Shown piece after piece: positions 49,063 to 56,587 of a stretch of 64,000 nt of DNA (the stretch's first letter is position 1; each line of letters begins with the position of its first letter). The notes beneath the pieces were generated by a model, which was not told the DNA's origin, searched no databases, and was given only the letters and a program-made list of their open reading frames with translations. The translations under genes were made by a program, and so were the position numbers. Source of the DNA: Spongiibacter taiwanensis (GTDB lineage Bacteria > Pseudomonadota > Gammaproteobacteria > Pseudomonadales > Spongiibacteraceae); contig NZ_CP098455.1 of NCBI RefSeq assembly GCF_023702635.1, positions 1,116,001 through 1,180,000 of the forward strand, written 5' to 3'.

Positions 49063-49365
49063 ATGAACGAGCAAGAAAAAATCTACCAGGTGATCGCCAG
49101 CATCCCCAAAGGCCGCCTGTGCAGCTACGGCGAAGTTGCCAAACTAGCGGGCCTGCCGGGCCGCGCCCGCTGGGTGGGCCGTACACTCAGCCAGCTGCCC
49201 AGCGACAGTCGTCTGCCCTGGTTCAGGGTAATTAGTGCGCAGGGTAAAATCAGTTTTCCCGCTCACAGCGCTGCCTACCAACGCCAACTCGCGCTATTGA
49301 TCGCCGAGGGCAGCGCCGAGCCCTCTGGCAAAATTCACTGGCGGCAATACCGCTGGCCATCGTGA
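49063..49365 (+). CDS. Alkyltransferase-like (ATL) DNA-repair protein
   Basis: 100 residues, one MGMT-like DNA-binding domain. The active-site PCHR of true O6-alkylguanine transferases is PWFR here (P52-R55), so the acceptor Cys is replaced by Trp as in ATL/YbaZ proteins. ATLs bind O6-alkylguanine and hand lesions to nucleotide excision repair. The helix-turn-helix region (YGEVAKLAGLPGRARWVGR) and arginine finger are kept. ATG at 49063 gives the usual N-terminus. It stands alone after the repeat element and has its own terminator. Confidence 0.92.
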   Translation: MNEQEKIYQVIASIPKGRLCSYGEVAKLAGLPGRARWVGRTLSQLPSDSRLPWFRVISAQGKISFPAHSAAYQRQLALLIAEGSAEPSGKIHWRQYRWPS

Positions 49366-49404
49366 GCTGGCCCAGCTCACAACGGCGCAGTGCACATGAC
49401 CAAC

Positions 49405-49438
49405 AAAAAAGGCCGGCGGGTTTCCCGCCGGCCTTTTT
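49405..49438. terminator. Strong bidirectional terminator
   Basis: GGCCGGCGGG (49411-49420) pairs perfectly with CCCGCCGGCC (49424-49433) across TTT, with AAAAAA before and TTTTT after. It serves the ATL gene and, on the minus strand, the repeat lipoprotein. Confidence 0.95.
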
Positions 49439-49480
49439 AAATTCTGCGGACCACGCTGGGTCCGCTAACCATTGAACACC

Positions 49481-52141
49481 TTACTCCGATACTTCCAGCT
49501 TGCGCCGGAATTCACCGGAGATACGAACCACATTGTCGCCGCCGGGCATCATCTGCTCGCCGTCGAGAATCAGCGCCGTTGCCGAGTAGTTGCCGGTCAC
49601 ATAGCCATTGTCGTTAGTGAGGATTTCAATCTGGCAGGCAGCACCGGGCAGAGTGAGCTCTGCTTTTGCATCGCGGCTGTATTGTGTCGTTTGATAGCGA
49701 GCACCGATAGCCTGGAGATTCACCTGCACCGCCCGACTGTCAGCAGCATTGATAGTCGCGCATTCATACACCCCAATATCTCTCGGCGTGTTGATCACAT
49801 CCAGCGCCAACCGCTTGCTGCGATCGAGAGTGCGATAACCATACTGGTTATAGGAAGGCTCGTAGCTGTAGAGCAGATCGTGCGCATCGTAGAGAAACTT
49901 GAAACGGTCGCCAGTTTGCCAGTGACCACTACCGTCTTCGATTTGCATGGTAATGCCAACCTCACCCGGTTCCAGTCCACCTTCGTCGCCGTCTTCAGCC
50001 TCAGGACGGGTTAACACAACGGCGTAGTTGCGGAAGGAGCCCTCAATCTGCAGCAGTCGATCATCCCCGGCCAGCAGACCATCCAGAGCATATAAGGTCG
50101 CGGTGTAGGTGGCGTCGTAGAACTTGCCACCCCGAGAAACCGTAACGATTTCACAGGCGCCACCCGCCTCGGCCGTCGTATAGCGCTGCTCCAGCAAATA
50201 GGTGCCCACTTCCACGGTCATCTGCAATGGACCAAAACGGTTGCGGTATTCGGTGCCACAGACATAGGTGGTGTCACCCACAAAACCGCCATTGGGCTGG
50301 GGCGCCGCATTCAGGCTGATAATGTCAGAGGCATTACCGGTAAAGGGTGGGGTGCCATCATCAGGGCTAGTGCCGCCGATGGCAAAGGGGTTATCCAGCA
50401 GGAAGTACTGGTTCGCTCCAAGCTCATAGCTGGGGTTATCGGCCAGTTCAATGCTAGCGAAGTATTCCAGTGGCAAATCACCTGTCAGTTCACCGGCCTC
50501 ACCCACATGGCGATAGACCCGGAACGGAACGTTCTCCAGATGAATGTCGAACTCTCCCTTTTCCAAGGTGGCCGCCAGAATAACCCCCTGTATGCCGCCC
50601 AGCTCGCTGGCATAGTCCAGCCGCACGCGACAACTGGAGGAGTTGTACTGACCTTGGCTGCCGTCCGGTGAACCGGTATGGTTCATGGATAACACGATTT
50701 TCAACGTATCATCGCACTCCTGCTCGCCCAGCTGGCTGGGGATGTGCAATAACATATAGGCTGGCAGGAGTCCCTCGTAGGCGGTGGTATCAAACTCTTT
50801 GCGGGTATCGACGTTGAACTGGAGCTGACGCACACCGCCCAAGGTCGTGTACACACTGGCAAAGTCCATCAGGTAGCGGTAATCGTTCTCGACAAACCGG
50901 AGGTAAGCACCATTGTTGCCATTGAGCGAGTCATAGACCGGGTGATCTAATTCACCCGCTACACCACCGCCACCGGTTTCACCGCCTGTTTCACCACCAG
51001 TCTCACCACCGGTCTCACCGCCTGTTTCACCACCAGTTTCACCGCCTGTTTCACCACCGGTCTCACCACCGGTCTCACCACCAGTTTCACCGCCTGTTTC
51101 ACCACCAGTCTCGCCACCGGTCTCACCGCCTGTTTCACCGCCAGTCTCGCCACCGGTCTCACCGCCAGTCTCACCACCGGTCTCACCGCCGGTCTCACCA
51201 CCAGTTTCACCGCCGGTCTCACCGCCAGTCTCACCACCGGTCTCACCGCCGGTCTCACCACCAGTTTCACCGCCGGTCTCACCGCCAGTTTCGCCACCGG
51301 TCTCACCTTGATCACCGATTTCACCAGAGGTGGGCGCCAACGCGGCGGTGTTAGTTTGCAAAGACGCATCCGCCAACAGTGCAGCCTGATTCGCGATGGC
51401 GGCGGTCAGGTCGGCAACAAAATCGTCGTAGGGAACGGCAACGGATGATCCCTCCGCCATACCGTCCAGGACGCTGTCCCTACCGTCGGCCACCAGCGCC
51501 TTCATGGTGGTAATGGCCGGCGAACTTTCGCCGCTGGCCATTTCCGCAAAGGCCGCCAGCAACAGGGCATAACGACCCGCTTCGGTATCTTCCAGGCTGT
51601 TTGCTGGCGTCGCAGCAGACACCAGGCTGGGCACGCTCAATAGATTGCTGATCCCAGGTGCAATGGCCGCCCTCACCTCTTCATTAATGCTGGTGATCTC
51701 AGCTTCCGTCAGCGGCGAAATGCCTCTGGCGAGGGCAATTTCATAGGCTAAGTTGGTCAATGGTGTCACACCCAAAGCAGCAGTGGGTGCAATTGCCATT
51801 GCCCGAAGATGCTCACCTGCAGGAAAACCCAGCACTGCCTTTGCCGCTTCATCGTAGTAACTGGCATCGCTACTACCCACGACCTCAATCACCACCGGAC
51901 CGGAATAGCTTCCGTAATCAACCACCACGCTGCCGTCAGCGGCAGTGGTTCCGCTACCAATCAAGGTCAGGCCGTCCCCCTGATACACCCGCACCTCCGA
52001 CGAACTCACCAGTCCCAACGACGGCGACACCATCATCGACTCGGAGCGGCTTCCCTGGGGGTATTTATGATCGTCGTTACAGGCAGCCAGACTGACTGCC
52101 AATGCCAGAACCGGCAGGTGCTTCCAGGATAAAAATTGCAT
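49481..52141 (-). CDS. Large lipoprotein with an ETGG tandem-repeat linker
   Basis: 886 residues. The lipobox VSLAACND gives a lipid-modified Cys; Asn and Asp follow, so sorting is uncertain. Residues about 20-275 form an Ala-rich domain. Residues about 279-389 are 27 copies of Glu-Thr-Gly-Gly. The C-terminal half (about 390-886) has at least two related segments: one with ACEIVTVSRGGKFYDATYTA and another with ACQIEILTNDNGYVTGNYSA, each ending with a Leu-Asp-Gly and IxGxFR pattern. The ATG at 52141 has GGAGA 8 bases upstream. No family recognised. The long upstream region (52142-52669) may control it. Confidence 0.8.
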   Translation of the reverse strand: MQFLSWKHLPVLALAVSLAACNDDHKYPQGSRSESMMVSPSLGLVSSSEVRVYQGDGLTLIGSGTTAADGSVVVDYGSYSGPVVIEVVGSSDASYYDEAAKAVLGFPAGEHLRAMAIAPTAALGVTPLTNLAYEIALARGISPLTEAEITSINEEVRAAIAPGISNLLSVPSLVSAATPANSLEDTEAGRYALLLAAFAEMASGESSPAITTMKALVADGRDSVLDGMAEGSSVAVPYDDFVADLTAAIANQAALLADASLQTNTAALAPTSGEIGDQGETGGETGGETGGETGGETGGETGGETGGETGGETGGETGGETGGETGGETGGETGGETGGETGGETGGETGGETGGETGGETGGETGGETGGETGGETGGETGGETGGETGGGGVAGELDHPVYDSLNGNNGAYLRFVENDYRYLMDFASVYTTLGGVRQLQFNVDTRKEFDTTAYEGLLPAYMLLHIPSQLGEQECDDTLKIVLSMNHTGSPDGSQGQYNSSSCRVRLDYASELGGIQGVILAATLEKGEFDIHLENVPFRVYRHVGEAGELTGDLPLEYFASIELADNPSYELGANQYFLLDNPFAIGGTSPDDGTPPFTGNASDIISLNAAPQPNGGFVGDTTYVCGTEYRNRFGPLQMTVEVGTYLLEQRYTTAEAGGACEIVTVSRGGKFYDATYTATLYALDGLLAGDDRLLQIEGSFRNYAVVLTRPEAEDGDEGGLEPGEVGITMQIEDGSGHWQTGDRFKFLYDAHDLLYSYEPSYNQYGYRTLDRSKRLALDVINTPRDIGVYECATINAADSRAVQVNLQAIGARYQTTQYSRDAKAELTLPGAACQIEILTNDNGYVTGNYSATALILDGEQMMPGGDNVVRISGEFRRKLEVSE
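50976..51307 (-). repeat. 12-bp minisatellite, 27 full copies, coding for ETGG
   Basis: Twenty-seven 12-base units (consensus GTNTCACCNCCN on the plus strand) run from 50976 to 51299, with a partial 28th to 51307. Third positions vary but the protein stays ETGG. Two 60-base blocks at 51180-51239 and 51240-51299 are nearly identical, a sign of recent duplication of five units. Confidence 0.95.
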
Positions 52142-52669
52142 GACATTCTCCCACTGTGCAATCACATAACGGCGCTCTCAGACGCAAGCACCGAAATTTC
52201 CGGCGAGGAGTATTCGTCGTTGTGCAATCTACCGCTATCCCCAAGACCGGGGGATCAACATGGGTGTTAGGGGGGGAGGCTTCCAGCCGAAACTAACCCG
52301 GATTCGAGCATGAGTGAGAAAACCGAGACCGCCGCCTGGCCGGTCATTCAATGGTAACGGGCCCACACCGAGCAGAGAGACGGCTCAGATCAATACCACC
52401 TCTGGGAATCTGACAGGCGATGATGTTGCACCGCAGTGAATGCATGAGGGAGAACACACAGGCTAGCCAGGGGCTTGGGCATCGCCCGGTCTGTAGCCTC
52501 CCCTAATTCGGGGTGGTCATCACCCGGGGCATAGTAGCGTTGCCACGCAAACTGCCCGCGATCAGCAACAAGCTGACCAACTCACCGGGAAGCGCCTCAC
52601 AGTGCCTAACGGCAATATTATGTGATTATCGCAGCTCGCAAGGTGCCCCGCCACGGCCGCTCATTCGGT
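52142..52669 (-). other. Long non-coding region upstream of the repeat lipoprotein
   Basis: 528 bases without a supported gene, between the AmpG-like gene and the lipoprotein start. On the minus strand it contains G/C-rich hairpin-forming stretches near 52470-52530 and an inverted repeat ATCCCC-N7-GGGGAT (52237-52255) about 95 bases before the ATG that could be an operator. No known riboswitch pattern was recognised. Confidence 0.45.
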
Positions 52670-54169
52670 CTACTTCAGCCGGCGGGCCACAAAAGCAATC
52701 AATACCATTACCGGCACACCAAGCAGGCTCGCCAGTAGAAAGAAATTGCTGTATCCCACCGTTTCCACCACCACTCCAGAGTAGCCGCCCAGCAGCTTGG
52801 GGAATAAGGTCATCAGTGAGCTGAACACTGCGTATTGGGTGGCGGTAAACGACACGTTTGTGAGCGAAGACAACCAGGCCACAAAGGCGGCCACCGCCAG
52901 GCCACCACTGAGGTTGTCGGCGGCAATCACCACGATAAGGGCAGACAGATTAGCCTCAATACCCGCCAGCCACATAAAGGCAAGGTTGGCCAGCGACACC
53001 GACACGGCACCTGCCATCAGCATGCGCATCACCCCATATTTCAGGGTGAGCAAACCACCCAAAAAACTCCCGGCAATGGTCATTAGCACGCCAAAGATTT
53101 TGGTGACACTGGCGATCTCGTCCTTGCTGTAGCCCATATCCTGATAGAACACATTGGCAATAACGCCCAGGACAATATCGGACACCCGGTAGAAACCGAT
53201 GAGCAACAACACCCAAAGGGCGACCCGGCCGTAGCGCCGAATAAAATCCATGATCGGCTGGGTATAGCTTTCCGCCAGCAGCTCCCGGTCAACCAGGCCC
53301 GCCCGCAGCAAGCCACTGAAAACTACCAGCGCCGCCACGCCGCCAACCACAAGCACCAGCGCCTGATAGAAGAAGGCCACCACATGCTGGCTCACGCCGG
53401 CAAAAGCCACCGGCGCAGCTGGTGCTTCTAGCAGCACCAGGACAAAGGCAGAAATGGCCAACAAGAAAGCGATAAAAAAGCGTGAATAGGCCTTGGCAGA
53501 ATAGGGATAGCTGTTATTTCCTCTGGCAGTCGGCTCGCTGATCAGTAAGGTCGTGATCAACCCGACTAACATGACTCCCGCCATGCACAGGTAGGTGTTG
53601 CGCCAAGCGGTATAACTGTAGACCTCGGCAGTACTGCCAAAGCCCTGGGCCAGATACAGCGCACCGGCACCCGCTGCGATCATGCCGACTCGGTATCCGG
53701 CAATGTAACTCGACGACAACAGCGCCTGAAGCCGCTCGTCAGCGGACTCAATCCGGTAGGCATCAATGACCACATCCTGGGTTGCTGCCGAAAAACCCAG
53801 CATCACTGCGGCCACGGCCATCATGGTCAAATTGCCCTGGGGATTGGTCATCGCCATCAAGGCGATGGACGCCATCACCGCCAACTGCGCCAGCAACAAC
53901 CAGCCACGCCGGCGACCAAACAGCCGACTCAACACCGGCAGCGGCAATTTATCCACCAGCGGCGCCCACACAAATTTGAAGGAATACCCCAGGGCAGCCC
54001 AGCTAAAATAAGTTACTTCGGATTTGCTGACACCCGCCTCGCGCAACCACAGGGACAGGCTGGAGAAAATCAGCAACAGGGGAACACCGGCAGAAAAGCC
54101 CAGCAACAAGATGATCCAGACGGGTTTCTCCCGCCACCAGATCAGTTTGCTCTCCGCCGTATCGGGCAA
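52670..54169 (-). CDS. ampG: AmpG-family major facilitator permease
   Basis: 499 residues, about 12-14 transmembrane helices. The N-terminus LLLGFSAGVPLLLIFSSLSLWLREAGVS and the block GFSAATQDVVIDAYRIE are characteristic of AmpG, the importer of anhydromuropeptides for peptidoglycan recycling. It appears to start with TTG at 54169, 6 bases after the yajQ stop; no ATG with family support was found. No ampC or ampR nearby. A sugar or other MFS role cannot be fully excluded. Confidence 0.86.
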   Translation of the reverse strand: MPDTAESKLIWWREKPVWIILLLGFSAGVPLLLIFSSLSLWLREAGVSKSEVTYFSWAALGYSFKFVWAPLVDKLPLPVLSRLFGRRRGWLLLAQLAVMASIALMAMTNPQGNLTMMAVAAVMLGFSAATQDVVIDAYRIESADERLQALLSSSYIAGYRVGMIAAGAGALYLAQGFGSTAEVYSYTAWRNTYLCMAGVMLVGLITTLLISEPTARGNNSYPYSAKAYSRFFIAFLLAISAFVLVLLEAPAAPVAFAGVSQHVVAFFYQALVLVVGGVAALVVFSGLLRAGLVDRELLAESYTQPIMDFIRRYGRVALWVLLLIGFYRVSDIVLGVIANVFYQDMGYSKDEIASVTKIFGVLMTIAGSFLGGLLTLKYGVMRMLMAGAVSVSLANLAFMWLAGIEANLSALIVVIAADNLSGGLAVAAFVAWLSSLTNVSFTATQYAVFSSLMTLFPKLLGGYSGVVVETVGYSNFFLLASLLGVPVMVLIAFVARRLK

Positions 54170-54175
54170 CGCGGA

Positions 54176-54658
54176 TTAATCCCGAAAGTTATTGAATTGC
54201 AGCGGCTGATCCAGCTCCTGGTCACGCAGCAACGCGATTACCTGTTGCAGATCATCCCGCTTTTTGCCGGTCACTCGCACCTGGTCACCCTGAATCTGGC
54301 TTTGTACTTTCAGTTTGCTGTCCTTGATGATCTTTACGATCTTGCGCGCCAACTCCGACTCCAAGCCATTTTGCATGGTCACGCTTTGCTTAACCTGCTT
54401 ACCAGAGGTTTCAACCTCGCCCATGTTCATGGCCAGGGGGTCGATCTTGTTTTTGATCAATGCCGCCCGAAGCATGTCTTCCATCTGGGTCAACTGAAAT
54501 TCGGCATCGGCATAGAGCACGGCATTCAGGCCATCCCGATCGAACTTGGCATCCACGCCTTTAAAGTCAAAGCGGGTATCAATAATCCGATTGGCCTGGT
54601 CCAGGGCATTGGTAAAGGTGTGCAGATCCACTTCAGAGACAATATCAAAGGAGGGCAT
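54176..54658 (-). CDS. yajQ: YajQ family nucleotide-binding protein
   Basis: 160 residues. The N-terminus MPSFDIVSEVDLHTFTNALDQ and the segment QSQIQGDQVRVTGKKRDDLQ are highly conserved in YajQ. Members bind cyclic di-GMP or nucleotides in several gammaproteobacteria. The start at 54658 follows the family although a frame extends to 54724. Short intergenic distance to ampG suggests cotranscription. Confidence 0.93.
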   Translation of the reverse strand: MPSFDIVSEVDLHTFTNALDQANRIIDTRFDFKGVDAKFDRDGLNAVLYADAEFQLTQMEDMLRAALIKNKIDPLAMNMGEVETSGKQVKQSVTMQNGLESELARKIVKIIKDSKLKVQSQIQGDQVRVTGKKRDDLQQVIALLRDQELDQPLQFNNFRD

Positions 54659-54769
54659 GGGCGTGCTGGGCTCGAAAACAAAATTTGCCCGCATTGTAGC
54701 ACCGCCTCTGCGGGGGTTCGACAACCCGGCTCTGGCGAGGCCCGCAAATTTGCCCTACTCTGGCCCGCT

Positions 54770-55708
54770 ATGACGACAACAGCAGAACCCAACTGGCATA
54801 TTCTCGGCGCTGGCGCCATTGGCAGCCTGTGGGCCAGCCACGGCCATCTTCACGGCCACCCGTTTACGCTGATACTGCGTGATGCCCAGCGCCTGGCCGA
54901 CTACCAGAGCGCCCGGGGTATAACCGCAAATCTTGGCGGCAGCGCCCAACACCTGCCACTCAAAGCCACTTGCCCGAGCCAGCTTGGCGAGCCAATTACC
55001 CACCTACTGATCTGCGCCAAAGCACAGCAGACCCAAGCCGCGGTGGCAGCCATTGCCGCACATCTTAGTGACGACGCCGTGGTGGTGTTGCTGCAAAATG
55101 GCCTCGGTACCGCCGCGCCGTTAATGCAACACAAGCCCTCACTGCGCCTGCTCCAGGCCTCGACCACCGAGGGCGTGTTTCGCAACGGCCCCTTTTCCAT
55201 CGTTCACGCCGGTCGCGGGCAGACCTTGCTGGGCCAATCGACGGCCCTGACCCTACCGCCGATGGGAGAGGAATTCATCGCCGGCATCGCCCGCCAACTC
55301 AGTGTCGGCCCATTGCAGGTTACACCTGTAGCAGATATCGATACCGTACTTTGGCAGAAACTTCTGGTGAACTGCGCCATCAATCCCCTGACCGTGAAAT
55401 ACCGGTGCCGCAACGGCGAATTACTGGACAACCCACTTGCACTGCAGGAGCTGGGGGACATCGTCAACGAGATTGCCAAGGTGAACCACGCCCTGGGCTA
55501 CCGCGACAACGAAACCGAATTACTCGGCCGGGTGCGCCAAGTGGCCAGCAAAACAGCCCTGAACCGCTCGTCGATGTTGCAGGATATTGAGGCCGGGCGG
55601 GAAACAGAGATCGAGTTTATTACCGGCTACCTGTGTCGCCTCGGCACCGAACTCGGGCTGAGCCTGCCCCGCAACCAAAGCCTGTTGACGCTAGTTCGTG
55701 AGGCGTGA
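54770..55708 (+). CDS. panE: 2-dehydropantoate 2-reductase
   Basis: 312 residues; NADPH-dependent reduction of ketopantoate to pantoate in coenzyme A synthesis. The Rossmann motif HILGAGAIGSLWASH, the catalytic Lys region WQKLLVNCAINPLTVKY and NRSSMLQDIEAGRETEIEFI are typical. The ATG at 54770 is divergent from yajQ; a longer frame from 54197 runs through yajQ and was rejected. Confidence 0.92.
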   Translation: MTTTAEPNWHILGAGAIGSLWASHGHLHGHPFTLILRDAQRLADYQSARGITANLGGSAQHLPLKATCPSQLGEPITHLLICAKAQQTQAAVAAIAAHLSDDAVVVLLQNGLGTAAPLMQHKPSLRLLQASTTEGVFRNGPFSIVHAGRGQTLLGQSTALTLPPMGEEFIAGIARQLSVGPLQVTPVADIDTVLWQKLLVNCAINPLTVKYRCRNGELLDNPLALQELGDIVNEIAKVNHALGYRDNETELLGRVRQVASKTALNRSSMLQDIEAGRETEIEFITGYLCRLGTELGLSLPRNQSLLTLVREA

Positions 55709-55796
55709 GGGAGCACAGCCCTTTTTCAGCCGAGCAGCTTGTTCAGTGGCCATGGATCACAACCGGACGAGCTGATAGCGACCGGCTGCGCCAACT

Positions 55797-56111
55797 TCAA
55801 TTCGCCTCCGGGCCAATCAAAATAAGCTTGCCCGTTTTGGGGTCGCGATAAACCTGCCCCAGTGACTCGTAGCCACTGCCCCCCTCGACGCGGGATTTGA
55901 GGCTTTCCGGCGCCTCGGGCATCTCCTCACCCAGGGACAAATCCCGTAGCTGGCGACCCTGGTCAAAGTGCTGTTGCAGGTCAGGGCTGTACGCCACCAG
56001 CGCGGCAATCAGTCCGCAGGCAAACACCAGAATAATGTCGACCAGGTTGGCCATCGGCCCCAGCGGGTCTTCGTCGTGATCAAAAAAGTGGCTGCGCCGC
56101 CAATCGTCCAT
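55797..56111 (-). CDS. DUF2149 protein, ExbD-like channel partner (HmuV-like)
   Basis: 104 residues. After a short acidic N-terminus comes one membrane helix, MANLVDIILVFACGLIAALV, with an Asp at position 25 at its cytoplasmic edge, as in ExbD, TolR and MotB, where the equivalent Asp carries protons. A short periplasmic tail ends in VYRDPKTGKLILI. It starts 6 bases after the ExbB-like stop. Inferred partner of that channel; last gene of the B12-controlled operon. DUF2149 proteins occur beside CobN-like proteins in Bacteroidetes haem operons. Confidence 0.8.
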   Translation of the reverse strand: MDDWRRSHFFDHDEDPLGPMANLVDIILVFACGLIAALVAYSPDLQQHFDQGRQLRDLSLGEEMPEAPESLKSRVEGGSGYESLGQVYRDPKTGKLILIGPEAN

Positions 56112-56117
56112 TGCCGC

Positions 56118-56549
56118 CTACTCCGCCTTATCCAGTGCTAGCAGCGCGCCGTCGTACCAGCGGCGCCGCAAACGTCCCAGCACAAAGCCGACCATACCGG
56201 CCAGCAGGCCAATCACCGTGGTATCAAAGGCTGTCATCATCGCGGTGGTCAGCACCTGCAGATCGCCTTCACCCAGAGCGGCCAAACCCGGCCCGAGGGG
56301 AATCAAGGTGCCCATCAAGCCCAGCATGGGCGACAGGCGGGTGACAAAATCCGCGCGCTCAATGCGGCGGCGGCCGGTAACGAGCAGCGTCTCTCGCCCC
56401 ATTCGGGCGACTCCGCCAAAGCGCTCCCCCAGAGCGAGGCCGCACTCAAACACGGCCATGGCCAGCATCACCAACAGCGCCCACACCACCGGCTCCAACA
56501 GAAGGCGTGATATCTGGTGAAGCACATCCAGCGATAAACTCGAAAACAT
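56118..56549 (-). CDS. MotA/TolQ/ExbB-family proton channel subunit (HmuU-like)
   Basis: 143 residues, three predicted helices (about 18-38, 70-92, 103-126). The family core is clear: [19 protein letters not shown] and the third-helix block [25 protein letters not shown] lies 6 bases before the ATG. Shorter than E. coli ExbB. Together with the DUF2149 protein it should form a proton-driven motor in the inner membrane; its target is probably the CobN-like protein or a TonB-type partner. Confidence 0.88.
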   Translation of the reverse strand: MFSSLSLDVLHQISRLLLEPVVWALLVMLAMAVFECGLALGERFGGVARMGRETLLVTGRRRIERADFVTRLSPMLGLMGTLIPLGPGLAALGEGDLQVLTTAMMTAFDTTVIGLLAGMVGFVLGRLRRRWYDGALLALDKAE

Positions 56550-56587
56550 AAACGATTCCTCAAGGTCTTCCGTGTCGCCTTCCGGCG

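Noticed and set aside
49063..49365. Methylated-DNA-protein cysteine methyltransferase
   Set aside because: The acceptor Cys is replaced by Trp (PWFR), so it is an ATL protein.
50959..51369. CRISPR array in the 12-base repeats
   Set aside because: Units are contiguous, have no unique spacers, and code for ETGG in the main frame.
52285..52315. tRNA-like fragment (GGATTCGAGC resembles a T-arm)
   Set aside because: No acceptor or anticodon stems could be built around it.
54197..54769. Upstream extension of the panE frame
   Set aside because: It runs antisense through yajQ; the Rossmann motif begins right after the ATG at 54770.
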